Positions 26,812 through 35,806 of a DNA stretch of 64,000 nt are shown here, piece by piece. Origin of the DNA: CAVRAZ01 sp963719135 (GTDB lineage: Bacteria > Pseudomonadota > Gammaproteobacteria > DSM-19610); NCBI GenBank assembly GCA_963719135.1, contig CAVRAZ010000007.1, positions 372,001-436,000 on the forward strand, written 5' to 3'. The translations under genes and the position numbers were made by a program. The first letter of the stretch is position 1. Each line of letters starts with the position of its first letter. The notes beneath the pieces are model-generated. The model made no database searches and was not told the origin of the DNA. It worked only from the letters and a program-made list of their open reading frames with translations.

Positions 26812-29259
26812 TCAGACCACTTCGGTCTCGTGTTCAGACATTTTCAATACACTCCGGGCAAGCGCGCCCGTGGCACCGAAACGCAATGGGATGAGCAGGG
26901 CGGCAGCAGCCCGATAGGGCGCGATGCCGCCTAGCCGGGGTAAAGCTTCGGTGGAAAAAGCTGGCGCAGCCCCGGACGCGTGCAACCGGCGCCAGGCAAT
27001 CCTGACCGCGCGGTTGTCATGGTTGCCGGCGGCCAGTTGGGCAAGCATGCCGGCGGGGATCGGCATGCCGATGGACTCGGGCAACACATCAAGCGCATGC
27101 AGGGTGCGATTCGGCGTAAGCGCCAGCTTGAGCAGGCCGAAGCCGACCGGTAGGGTGCCCTCACCTGCGCTGCGTTCGACATCCTTTGGAATCTTGCAAA
27201 GGGACAGGCCCGGCAGCAGCGCAGCGATGCGGCCATCCATGCCGTCGTCGTGCAGGAAGGCGACGATATCGTCCAGGGAGACGCCCGCCGGACTGTCCAA
27301 CGGCTTGTCACGCATTTCCAGTTTTCCCGCCAGCCACAGGCGTCGCTCGAGGAGGGCGAACAGGTTGTTCACCAAGCGTCCTTTCCGTCCGGTGTAGATA
27401 CGCACCTTTTCACCCGCATCAGGCGTCATCCATTGATCGAACTTGCGGTGTACGGGGAAAAGCTGTGCCCGCAATGGCAAAGGCTGATCGCCAACGCCTT
27501 GCAGGCCCGCCAACGCCTTGGCAATGTGGAACGTCGGTGTGCCATCGTCGGCGGCCATCACCCATTGTTCCGAGAGGCGGGAAACGGGGTTTACGGACAC
27601 CCTGCCTTTGTGACTGTTCGACAACGCGGACTCTATTTCACCCAACAGGACCAATAGCGCTTGCGCTTCCGCAGGTACCGATTCACGCCCGGACAATGCG
27701 AACAGCATGTCGTCCAGCCGCTTGCGCAACATCAGGAACCGGTTGGCGGTACTGTCGCCCTGGGCAAAACGACGGAAGCGGTTCAGCCAGTCGTAACGGT
27801 CGAGGTCATCCAGCCATTGCGATTTCGGTTCATCGCTCACTTCGACACGCGCAAGTGGAGTCGCAAGATAAGCCTTTCCTGACCGCATGAGCAGACCGAA
27901 GCGCTGAAAGCTGCGTATGCCGCGATAACCCCCCAAGTGATGCACGGCACGCACGAAATCCAGTGCATCTTTAGCCGGCTTCCTGCCAAGCGCCACGCGA
28001 CCTTCGGCCATCAATGCGCGAATTTCGGGATAGGTTGCGGGCTGCGACCATAAAGGCATCCACAATTCGCCACGCGCATTGGCGGTGTCGCCTTCCCCAA
28101 GGCTGCCGGAGCCCGACCCAACGGTGCGCACGGTGAATGGGTAGCTCAGCACGCCGAAGGGATCCTCGGCGTTACGGCGCACAATTGCCGCCGCGAATAG
28201 CAGGGCACCTTCGATCATCAGCACGAAGTCCCACGGGTTGATGGACGCATCTGCTTCAAACCCTGTTCCTGCGTTGGGGCCGCCTGCCTGTCCAGGGGAA
28301 AACTGGCCTATATTGTTCTTGGTGAAACTCGGTGACGGCGAGCCGAACAGACAGGTCCGTAACCACAAACCTGACTGTTCGGGCAACGACTCGTCGGTTG
28401 TTCCGATTACATCGATAAGGCGCTGCATGAAGTTGCTGCTGAAATCCAGATTTCCATCATTACCGCCGGTTCCGAGCAATGGAGGGAAATGTGACCTGTC
28501 CGAGGTGATGACCAAGGAGGCATCTATCCATTGCAAACAGCTTTCGGGTAAGTTCGCCCGTAGCGAAAGTATGAAATCATCCTTACGCTTACCGTTTTCA
28601 GGGGATTCAGATAGTCCGTGGCATTTTACGATGTCCTTAGCAAGCGCCAGCACTGATCGGTACGAGCCGAGTCGTCTGCTGCCGGTGGCAAGCATCGCAT
28701 CAACAGTCTTCGTTGCGCTAGTTGGCTGATCCCGCACCCCAAGCTTTCTCTTTTTCCCGGTGATCGGGTCCTTCTCCTTGGACTTGCGTTCCTGGTAGTA
28801 AAACCCACTCCCGCCGTTCCACGGCGCCATGACCGGCGTTGGTTCATACTCTTGCAGAAAGATCTTCTCGATCTCGTCACGGTCCAGCGACGTGCGCAGC
28901 ACGAACTGGTCACCGCGCCAGAAACCGCGCGTGTCAGGATACTTCGACGAAAGCAAACGCAACACGCCCAGGGCCTTGAGGTAATTGGCCAACGGAGTAG
29001 GCGTGCAGCCGGGGAGCACAATTTCATTGACGGGCTTGCCGGCGTCATAGCTGGCGCGCGTTTCCTGTACCGCAAGGCTTGTCGGCCCGATGCCGGTTTG
29101 CCGGGGCATGGCTTGTATGCGCTCCGACAACTCCGTCAGTTGATCCAGCGCTTCCAGCCGTTGGCGCACGGTCATGGCCTGGGCCTGACGCAACTGGTCG
29201 CGGCGGCTGCCGTCGAAGGTGGTGTTGCGCCAGTCAATGGGGCGTTTGTTGTCACTCAT
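26812..29259 (-). CDS. csx17: Type I-G large subunit Csx17 (Cas8g) with an extra N-terminal ~77 residues
   Basis: 815 residues; start at ATG 29257-29259, overlapping the nucleotidyltransferase stop by eight bases. From residue ~78 it is a standard Csx17: NEIVLPGCTPTPLANYLKAL, GFWRGDQFVLR, APWNGGSGFYYQER, the RRLGSYR region, NPWDFVLMIEGALLFAAA and RFGLLMRSGKAYLATPL. Residues 1-77 are not usual for the family. They contain IDWRNTTFDGSRRDQLRQAQ and VRQRLEALDQLTELSERI, which look like the small helical proteins often encoded beside MNT-type nucleotidyltransferases, and such a gene is the immediate neighbour. I therefore read it as an in-frame fusion of that partner to Cas8. No strong internal ribosome site separates the parts; Met29 and Met51 are possible internal starts. 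Confidence 0.9.
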   Translation of the reverse strand: MSDNKRPIDWRNTTFDGSRRDQLRQAQAMTVRQRLEALDQLTELSERIQAMPRQTGIGPTSLAVQETRASYDAGKPVNEIVLPGCTPTPLANYLKALGVLRLLSSKYPDTRGFWRGDQFVLRTSLDRDEIEKIFLQEYEPTPVMAPWNGGSGFYYQERKSKEKDPITGKKRKLGVRDQPTSATKTVDAMLATGSRRLGSYRSVLALAKDIVKCHGLSESPENGKRKDDFILSLRANLPESCLQWIDASLVITSDRSHFPPLLGTGGNDGNLDFSSNFMQRLIDVIGTTDESLPEQSGLWLRTCLFGSPSPSFTKNNIGQFSPGQAGGPNAGTGFEADASINPWDFVLMIEGALLFAAAIVRRNAEDPFGVLSYPFTVRTVGSGSGSLGEGDTANARGELWMPLWSQPATYPEIRALMAEGRVALGRKPAKDALDFVRAVHHLGGYRGIRSFQRFGLLMRSGKAYLATPLARVEVSDEPKSQWLDDLDRYDWLNRFRRFAQGDSTANRFLMLRKRLDDMLFALSGRESVPAEAQALLVLLGEIESALSNSHKGRVSVNPVSRLSEQWVMAADDGTPTFHIAKALAGLQGVGDQPLPLRAQLFPVHRKFDQWMTPDAGEKVRIYTGRKGRLVNNLFALLERRLWLAGKLEMRDKPLDSPAGVSLDDIVAFLHDDGMDGRIAALLPGLSLCKIPKDVERSAGEGTLPVGFGLLKLALTPNRTLHALDVLPESIGMPIPAGMLAQLAAGNHDNRAVRIAWRRLHASGAAPAFSTEALPRLGGIAPYRAAAALLIPLRFGATGALARSVLKMSEHETEVV

Positions 29260-29761
29260 CGGATGTGTTCTCCTGCAACCACTGGAGGTGCTGGATGTCG
29301 TCCAGATCGCGAGCACGGCCGGCGGCCTGCTTCATGCGAATCAGTGTGGGGATTGAAACGAATCTCACGGTCAAGCCAGGTAACAGCTCGCCGCGTAAGG
29401 CCGCCTCGAATTCCTGCGCGAAATCGAACGGCTCATAGACAAACACGTCAACCGATGTGCCGGGGAACGCGTTGCTGAAAAAGTTGAGTACCTGCATGCC
29501 TTTGTCTTCCCGCCAGCGCTGGCGCTGTTCGGCCAGCGCGAATGCTTCGGCCTCGATCGGGACGGATGGGCGATAGCCGACTTCGTTCAGCGCGGCAAAA
29601 GCATGGTGAATATTGTCGGCGTCCAATGCGATGACCAAGTCGATATCCATCGTGAGCCGGATGTAACCGTGGGCATTGACGGCAAGGCCGCCCGCGACCA
29701 GGTAACGCACCTGTGCAGCATCCAAAACCTTGGCGACAGCTTCAAAGGCGGCGAGCTTCAT
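29252..29761 (-). CDS. Nucleotidyltransferase-fold protein (AbiEii/MNT-like) within the cas operon
   Basis: 169 residues. The active-site loop YLVAGGLAVNAHGYIRLTMD carries the GG pair (24-25) and the D-x-D (D39, D41) of the polymerase-beta superfamily, with a third acidic residue at D105 (GTSVDVFVYEP) and a C-terminal helix LIRMKQAAGRARDLDDIQHL typical of DUF6036/AbiEii-type proteins. Relatives act as toxins or as AMP/NMP-adding regulators in two-gene modules. It overlaps cas3 by four bases upstream and csx17 by eight downstream, so it is embedded in the operon and translated with it. It is not a standard type I-G component. Its catalytic residues look complete. Confidence 0.85.
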   Translation of the reverse strand: MKLAAFEAVAKVLDAAQVRYLVAGGLAVNAHGYIRLTMDIDLVIALDADNIHHAFAALNEVGYRPSVPIEAEAFALAEQRQRWREDKGMQVLNFFSNAFPGTSVDVFVYEPFDFAQEFEAALRGELLPGLTVRFVSIPTLIRMKQAAGRARDLDDIQHLQWLQENTSDE

Positions 29762-32148
29762 GGCTGTTCTTGCTCCTCCGCGGAGGCCCGCCAGTCGGCC
29801 AGGCGCACGAGCGTCTCGAGCCAGGCGAGTTGGAACGGGCCGTAGCGATCCAGCAGTTTCAGGGCGCGTTCGGTCCAGGATGGGCCCTGTTCACCCTTGC
29901 CGATTTCCATCAATGCAAGCTTGAGCCTGGTCTGTTCGCTGTGTTCGCCATCGAATTCAAGCGCTGGCAGAACATCTCCTTCCCACACACCGCGTGCGAA
30001 GCGTTTGATGCCTTTATCCGCTTCTTCGGTCGGCATTGCGCGCAGGCTCATGCGCACCTTGCCATGGTGTGCAACGATCAGATAGGCGACGAGATCGCCG
30101 TCGGGATCGTTGTCGTGTTGTGCCAGCCAGGCGAGCATCGACGCAAGTTCGTGGCGGAAGAACCTGCGCCGGTGACGCCCGTTGCAGGGGGACTTGGCAA
30201 GAAAACCGGCAGGTGCCTTGTCACAGGCGTGCATGGTGGCATCGAATACCTGGTGCGTCTTGCCAAGGTCGTGCCAGCGCGCGGCGCGGACGACACTGGT
30301 CTTGTTGGTGACTTCACCGACAGCCGAGCAGAGCCGCTGTACCTGGTCGGCTGCATGCCGCAGGTGATCGGCAAGCGCAATAGGCTTGTTCTGGTATGAG
30401 CGCCAGTCTTCGCCATAGGCGTTTTCGGGAATGGTTTGCGAAGGCGGGATGGTGGGTACAGGCGGCTTTTTCAGACCGGCATCAAAGCCGACGTTCGTGT
30501 CGTATCCGCCAATGTCAGCATTCAAAAGGATGATCATGCCCGGACGCGGATCACGCTCCAGTTTGACCCACGCGTTGTCCAGCGTGTCCCAATGCCAGAG
30601 GGCGGTATCGTTGCGCTTGGCCAGCTCCTTCGCCTGACCGATGGATATCGGGCAGAGTTCATCGCGAGCCGGTTTGCCTTGCGCTTCGGGGGTATTGGGG
30701 TCGTCCTGGAAGTCACGCCAGAAGACCTGGAGGCCCGGCACGCCGCTGTCGCGGATGTAGTCAGACACGTCCACGTCGAAGCCGGACAGATCGGGGTCGG
30801 TATTGAACAGATCCAGCAGATCTTTGCGCCGCAGCACGGCGCTGAGTGGCCGTGCCTCGTCGATCGGCGGCAGGTTGTGCGGACTGGCGCTGGTCAGTCC
30901 TTCAAGTTTCTGGCGCGCGGCGGCAAGTGTTTCCGCCTTGTAGGGCAATGTGTCCGCGTCTTCGTCAATGTCGACCCACAGAATGCGGGCACCCAGGGTG
31001 TTGTGCTCGCCGAAGCGGTTGCAGCGTCCGAAGCGTTGCACGAGCGAAGACCAGGGCGCCAGTTCAGTGACCAGGACCTTGGATGATATGTCCACGCCGG
31101 CTTCGATCGCCTGGGTTGCCACGATGATACGGTCTGCAACCGGCTCCTCGCGCAGACGTTGCGCTTGCGCAGTGCGCTCGGCGGAACGAAAGCGGGCGTG
31201 TACCAAGAAATCCGGTCTGCCCGGACGGTGTTTCCGGATTAACCGGAAAAGGTTCTGTGCGCGGTCCACGCGGTTGAGGATCACCAATGTTTGCGCGGAC
31301 GAGTCGTGAGCGCTGATAACGGTATCACGCAGCGCTTGTAGGTACGCGTTCATACCCGTCTGGTTGCCAGCCGCTTTTGTTAAGCTGAGCGACACCCGTT
31401 CCACAGCTTTGACGGACTTCAACCGATCGCCGGCCCGCTGGTAATCTTCATCGTCGATAGACAGGCTCTTAAGGGTCTCCGGGTTCATGTCAACTGTAGC
31501 CAGCCATTCCTTATTGAGCGTGGCGGAAAGCCACAGCGAATGGCTGGTCCGAGCCGGTGTAAAGCTGCGGCGGAAAGCTTCCAGCTGTGCCGACGTCGTG
31601 ATCCCCGCGCCCATCAACTGTACTTCGTCGAATACCCACAGACTGTCGTTGTGCAGCAAAGCGAAATGCACCGGCCATTGATAGCGGCTCATGCCGTAGC
31701 CCCGCATCAGGGCGCGAGAGAGCAACATGTCCTGGGTGCCAATCAGGATCATGTCCTCTTCCGGGCATTCAGCCCAGGTTTTCAGGTCCTCGGCACCGCC
31801 CATGAGCTGGTGCACCGATACCCGACCCTCACCGGCCTCGCCGAGCAAACCCAAGGATTGCAGCCAGTTGCGTATATTGGTCTCGGTTTGTTCAACCAGC
31901 ACGCGCATGGGCAGGCACCAGACGAGGCGACGCGGGGTTTTTACGTTGGGCGTTTCCGCGCGATCACCGCGACGCCATCCCCGCTTGTATAACCAAGCCA
32001 GGACCACCGCGGCGGTTTTGCCCATGCCAGTAGGTACATTGACGAGATCAGGCCAGGGTTCGTCGGCAAGACGGCACTGGTAGTGGTACGGCTCAACGCG
32101 GGTATTGCCACGACTATATGCGTGACCGAAGAAGTCTTGATAGTTCAT
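29758..32148 (-). CDS. cas3: Cas3 helicase-nuclease, type I-G layout (helicase then HD)
   Basis: 796 residues; start at ATG 32146-32148 behind GAGGAAAG. Helicase motifs come first: Walker A VPTGMGKT (residues 38-45), motif II VFDEVQ (D174-Q177), LSAT (207-210) and QRFGRCNRFG. The HD nuclease is at the C-terminus, with WHDLGK (H626, D627), RHELASM and VAHHGK. This helicase-HD order is the reverse of most type I systems and fits type I-G. Cas3 unwinds and degrades the non-target strand after Cascade binding. It is the first gene of the minus-strand cas operon. Motifs appear intact. Confidence 0.95.
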   Translation of the reverse strand: MNYQDFFGHAYSRGNTRVEPYHYQCRLADEPWPDLVNVPTGMGKTAAVVLAWLYKRGWRRGDRAETPNVKTPRRLVWCLPMRVLVEQTETNIRNWLQSLGLLGEAGEGRVSVHQLMGGAEDLKTWAECPEEDMILIGTQDMLLSRALMRGYGMSRYQWPVHFALLHNDSLWVFDEVQLMGAGITTSAQLEAFRRSFTPARTSHSLWLSATLNKEWLATVDMNPETLKSLSIDDEDYQRAGDRLKSVKAVERVSLSLTKAAGNQTGMNAYLQALRDTVISAHDSSAQTLVILNRVDRAQNLFRLIRKHRPGRPDFLVHARFRSAERTAQAQRLREEPVADRIIVATQAIEAGVDISSKVLVTELAPWSSLVQRFGRCNRFGEHNTLGARILWVDIDEDADTLPYKAETLAAARQKLEGLTSASPHNLPPIDEARPLSAVLRRKDLLDLFNTDPDLSGFDVDVSDYIRDSGVPGLQVFWRDFQDDPNTPEAQGKPARDELCPISIGQAKELAKRNDTALWHWDTLDNAWVKLERDPRPGMIILLNADIGGYDTNVGFDAGLKKPPVPTIPPSQTIPENAYGEDWRSYQNKPIALADHLRHAADQVQRLCSAVGEVTNKTSVVRAARWHDLGKTHQVFDATMHACDKAPAGFLAKSPCNGRHRRRFFRHELASMLAWLAQHDNDPDGDLVAYLIVAHHGKVRMSLRAMPTEEADKGIKRFARGVWEGDVLPALEFDGEHSEQTRLKLALMEIGKGEQGPSWTERALKLLDRYGPFQLAWLETLVRLADWRASAEEQEQP

Positions 32149-32321
32149 CTGATGTCTCTTTCCTCTTTTCGGTTCGTCGCTGCTTCCCAACTGCATGGTC
32201 CCGATCGATCAAGGTCTGGTTGTATTGTGAAAAATTGGCCGCCGTACTGCGAATACGCACTGCACATGGCTATCGGGAGCCGTGCGGGTTGAAGCCGGGT
32301 ACGAGGAGGACGCAACCCCTT

Positions 32322-32348
32322 GGATTCCGGCCTTCGCCGGAATGACGG
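32322..32348. repeat. REP-type palindrome
   Basis: GGATTCCGGCCTTCGCCGGAA unit between cas3 and the SWIM protein gene. The 216-base gap should also contain the cas operon promoter, which I could not pick out. Confidence 0.8.
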
Positions 32349-32364
32349 AACAGTGACCGGCCTG

Positions 32365-34122
32365 CTATCGATTGTCACCGGACTTCCCTGTGAGATCATC
32401 GATCCGCCGCATGAAATTCCGCTTGGCCTTGTGCCTGACCCGAACCGTCTCCAGCCATTCATCGAACTCCGGTTTCCGCTCAATGCGCTGCATGAGGTCG
32501 CTAATCCTGCCCACCAATTCCGCCGCCTCATCGTAGGCATCGTTGTTCCGCCGATCGACAATACCGTCGATGCGGGCCTGATAGATCGTGATGGCGTCTT
32601 CCGGATGGTCCTGTTCGCGCGCGCGGGCAAGCTCGAACCACAGCGCCTCGGTGCAGCCGCCGGCCCTCGCTTCGGCCAGTGCGGCGTCGCTGTCGCCTTC
32701 CCACAGAAAGAACTCGACGAGCAGCGAGTGCCCGCCCGGTGTCCACGCCCGGCGCTCCTGTTTGCGAGTCTTCAGGTGATCTTCGCGTACCCAGGCCAGC
32801 GCCTTGGCGCGCCACGTATCCCAGGCGCCGGCGCGCTCGGTCGTGGTCTTGAGAAGCCGGTAGTTTGCGAGCACTGGCCGTTCGGTGAATTGCCTCCACG
32901 CCAGCGCAGCGCCTTCGTCATGGCGGCCGCGCCGGCCGTATTCGTCGGTGAGGTAATCCACCAGTCGCGCGTCGTACTGGTTGGGAAACGCCGCCTGACC
33001 GCGTTCGGCCCAGTCCAGCGCTTCGTCATGGCGGCCTGCTTCGGCCAGCAGTTGCGCGATGGTGAGGAATCGATACGGACTGGTGAGGTCGCGGGCCTTG
33101 ATCTGTACCAATCGGTCGATGTCCTGGTCGCTGCGCGCGAGTGCCTCCATGATCTGGGTGATGCGGAAATGTTCACCCCAGGTGCGCGCCTGTTCCTGGT
33201 CCGGTCCGTAGGCCGGGACTTTCTTCCACTGCTTTTCGGCGAGCGCGCGGAAGGTGCGCAGGCCCGCGTCGCCCAGCAATGGCCGATAGTCCTCGAAGCT
33301 GACCAGCCCCCAGTCGTCGCGCAGGAGCAGGTCGAAAATCTGTTTGCCCAGCGCGCCCGGCTCGGGCGGCGCCGCGCGAAAGGCGCTGAGGTGCAGGGCG
33401 GCGATGTCGCGCAGCAGATCGCCGAAGGCGCCGCTCGAGTCGTCCATGCGCTTGTAGGCTGCGATGCCGCGCTTGAGAGCGTAGTGCGAAAGTTCGACCG
33501 CCGCGCCGGCCTGGCCGTCTTCGATCAGTCCGGCGATCAGTTCGGCGGCAGGCCATGCGCGCTGAACGAAGCGATGCCCGCCCCGGTGGTCGAGGAAACC
33601 GTTGACGGCGAGTGCCTGGCGCACGGTTTCCTTGAGTACCTTGATATCCACGCCGCGCGCGGCCGAAGCGCGGGCGGCGCGCGCCTCCAGGCGGCTGCGC
33701 AGAGCCGCGTCGCCGGTGGCCTGTTCGAGCAGCAGTTCGACGAGCTGATCGTGCGCCGCGCCGGCCAGCCAGTCGCGGATCGCGGCCAGGTCGTCCTTAA
33801 CAGGTGCCGCCGGGGTTGCGGCGGTGTGGCCTGACAGCCAGGCGAGGCCGGCCGGCACCGCGTGCTTGCAGAAGTTACCCTCGTCGCCGACCGGGCAGGT
33901 GCAGGAATAGCCGATGCCGCCCGGTTCGGCCCAGAGCTGCACGGCGTATTCCGCGCCGCCTTCGACGCGGGCATTGATCATTTCGTTGGTCACGACCAGA
34001 TCGGTCACCGCGCCGGCGTCGAAATAGGCGCTGCCGCGCTCGAAGGTGCGCTCCCCGGCCTCGGCGAGCAGGAGCGATTCGGTGATCGCGGTGGCAAGAT
34101 CGTTTCGCGCAGGACGTTTCAT
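32365..34122 (-). CDS. SWIM zinc-finger protein
   Basis: 585 residues. Near residue 75 the SWIM motif is GYSCTCPVGDEGNFCKHAVP (CxC...CxH). The N-terminal ~60 residues (ERGSAYFDAGAVTDLVV) resemble the usual lead-in of SWIM proteins. The rest is alpha-helical with ALDWAERGQAAFPNQYDARL and other TPR-like helices, and ends RVRHKAKRNFMRRIDDLTG. SWIM proteins are thought to bind DNA or partner proteins; the exact role is unknown. It sits 81 bases downstream of the WYL regulator on the same strand, and upstream of cas3. A link to the CRISPR locus is by position only. Confidence 0.8.
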   Translation of the reverse strand: MKRPARNDLATAITESLLLAEAGERTFERGSAYFDAGAVTDLVVTNEMINARVEGGAEYAVQLWAEPGGIGYSCTCPVGDEGNFCKHAVPAGLAWLSGHTAATPAAPVKDDLAAIRDWLAGAAHDQLVELLLEQATGDAALRSRLEARAARASAARGVDIKVLKETVRQALAVNGFLDHRGGHRFVQRAWPAAELIAGLIEDGQAGAAVELSHYALKRGIAAYKRMDDSSGAFGDLLRDIAALHLSAFRAAPPEPGALGKQIFDLLLRDDWGLVSFEDYRPLLGDAGLRTFRALAEKQWKKVPAYGPDQEQARTWGEHFRITQIMEALARSDQDIDRLVQIKARDLTSPYRFLTIAQLLAEAGRHDEALDWAERGQAAFPNQYDARLVDYLTDEYGRRGRHDEGAALAWRQFTERPVLANYRLLKTTTERAGAWDTWRAKALAWVREDHLKTRKQERRAWTPGGHSLLVEFFLWEGDSDAALAEARAGGCTEALWFELARAREQDHPEDAITIYQARIDGIVDRRNNDAYDEAAELVGRISDLMQRIERKPEFDEWLETVRVRHKAKRNFMRRIDDLTGKSGDNR

Positions 34123-34203
34123 GCTCGGTGGATTCCAAGTTCCGTGGACTGGTGTCGAGGCGCTCGATTATGCCATCCGGCATTGCCAAATCCTGACCGC
34201 CTG

Positions 34204-35172
34204 CTAGTCATATCTCTTACGAGCCGCCCCCAGCGCCTCGGCCACCTGCCGCCGCAGCCCCGCCGGCTCCAGCACCTCGACCTCCGCCCCATACTTGAGA
34301 ATATCCATGATCAATTCCTGCGGTTGACTGTAAGGCACTCGCAATTCGTAGCCGCCGTCGGACAGAACCTCGCCTTCCTGCAGCGGATGCCAGCGCTCGT
34401 CGGCCACCCAGCGCGCGGCGGAGGACGAGAAGCGCAGCACGGCGGTGGCGGTCGGCTCGCCGGCGAAGATGCCGTAGGCGCTGGCGAAGTGTCGGTCGAG
34501 TCTGTCGTCGGAAAATTCGCGCGCGGGTTGGTCGAGCACGGCCACGGGGTGTACGCGGTCGATGGAAAAATGCCGGAAGTCCTGGCGCAGGTGACACCAG
34601 GCGTCCAGGTACCAGTTGCTGCGATAATAGACCAGCCGTTGCGGCGAGACGGTGCGTTCGGTGGTCACGTCGCGGGCGCGGCCGTGGTAGAGCATGCGCA
34701 GGCGTTTGCGGGTGAGCACGGCGGTGGCGAGCGTGCGGAAGACATCGAGATCGGCGGGACGCGCGGCGATCTGCAGAATGCGGATGCGGCGTGCGAACTC
34801 CGGCGCGCCGGCCGCGCGGTGCGTCAGCAGTTTGCCGAGCCGCTCGCGGATCGGCGCGATGTAGGGCTCGAACAGACCCGGCTGAAGGTTGTCCAGCAGT
34901 TGATACGAAGTGAGCAGGGCATACAGCTCGTCCGGACTGAACCAGAGGCCCGGCAGCTCGAACGCGTCGCGTTCCGGAGCCTGGTAACCGAATCCATTCA
35001 GTTCGCGGTTGTAGTCGATCGGTGCGCCGAGTTCGTCGCGCAGTTCGGCGATGGCGCGTCGCGCGGTGCGTTCGGAGCAGTTGAGGTGTTCGCGGATGGT
35101 GGCCAGCGGGACGGGACGCCGGCGGGTGCGGAACAGATTATGGAGTCGGTAGAGACGGTTGAGTTTGTCCAT
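34204..35172 (-). CDS. WYL-domain transcriptional regulator
   Basis: 322 residues. The N-terminal helix-turn-helix is MDKLNRLYRLHNLFRTRRRP followed by IREHLNCSERTARRAIAELR. The WYL half has RVLYY-like PQRLVYYRSNWYLDAWCHLR and FSIDRVHPVAVLD, and ends LRVPYSQPQELIMDILKYGA, with the final ELEVLEPAGLRRQ-type C-terminal wing. WYL proteins sense ligands or nucleic acid and often regulate defence loci, including CRISPR-Cas. Here it lies three genes upstream of cas3 (WYL, SWIM, then cas) in the same direction, so it is a candidate regulator of the system; no operator is evident. Confidence 0.88.
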   Translation of the reverse strand: MDKLNRLYRLHNLFRTRRRPVPLATIREHLNCSERTARRAIAELRDELGAPIDYNRELNGFGYQAPERDAFELPGLWFSPDELYALLTSYQLLDNLQPGLFEPYIAPIRERLGKLLTHRAAGAPEFARRIRILQIAARPADLDVFRTLATAVLTRKRLRMLYHGRARDVTTERTVSPQRLVYYRSNWYLDAWCHLRQDFRHFSIDRVHPVAVLDQPAREFSDDRLDRHFASAYGIFAGEPTATAVLRFSSSAARWVADERWHPLQEGEVLSDGGYELRVPYSQPQELIMDILKYGAEVEVLEPAGLRRQVAEALGAARKRYD

Positions 35173-35451
35173 GGTCCCTGTGGGTCATCCGATGCGCTCC
35201 AGATGCGTCCTCTTGCCGGTCAGGTTCGATGGCGGGTGTCAGAACAGGCGGACTCGGCCTGCGCAATGATGCAGCCAAATAGATAGTGTGGACAAGTTTT
35301 TCCGGGGGATCGGGATGGGGGATATTCCGGGTCCGGCAAGACGCAGCAGCCTTCGATCTGCGATGGTGGCGCTTGCCGGGGTCACGGCGGACGGCGGTTT
35401 CACGGCACCTGGGTCGGCTTCGGAGTTCACAGGCGGCGGTGATGTGGGGCC

Positions 35452-35729
35452 TGGCGTTCGCCGGGATGACGGCATCGTTGCAACCCCTGGATCCCGGCCT
35501 TCGCCGGGATGACGGCATCGTTGCAACCCCTGGATCCCGGCCTTCGCCGGGATCACGGCATCGCTGCAACCCCTGGATCCCGGCCTGCGCCGGGATGACG
35601 GCATTGCTGCAAGCCATGGATTCCGGCCTTGGCCGGAATGACGGTCATGTCATAACGCCCGGGTACCGGCTTTCGCCGGAATGCCATGACGCTGCCACCA
35701 GCCGTCATCCCGGCGAAGGCCGGGATCCA
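35452..35729. repeat. REP cluster with four 43-bp tandem units
   Basis: GGGATGACGGCATCGTTGCA starts recur at a period of 43 bases (unit marks at 35465, 35508, 35551, 35594), followed by further REP halves in both orientations to 35729. This fills most of the 634-base gap between the WYL gene and recN; no gene is seen there. Confidence 0.9.
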
Positions 35730-35806
35730 CTCTATCGGGGCCGCCAGCTTTCCGCCTGCGCCCGATAGTTTTCCAGTGTTGCCTGCCTGGCCGCCAGGAG
35801 GCCGCT

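Noticed and set aside
29758..32148. Cas3 of the common HD-first type
   Set aside because: The N-terminus starts directly with helicase motifs; the HD motif is at residues 626-627 near the C-terminus.
33862..35286. 474-codon plus-strand frame over the SWIM and WYL genes
   Set aside because: It covers two real genes on the other strand and ends in repeats.
35138..35617. ORFs with repeated GVATMPSSRRRPGSRG or similar
   Set aside because: Translations of the 43-bp REP-derived repeats.
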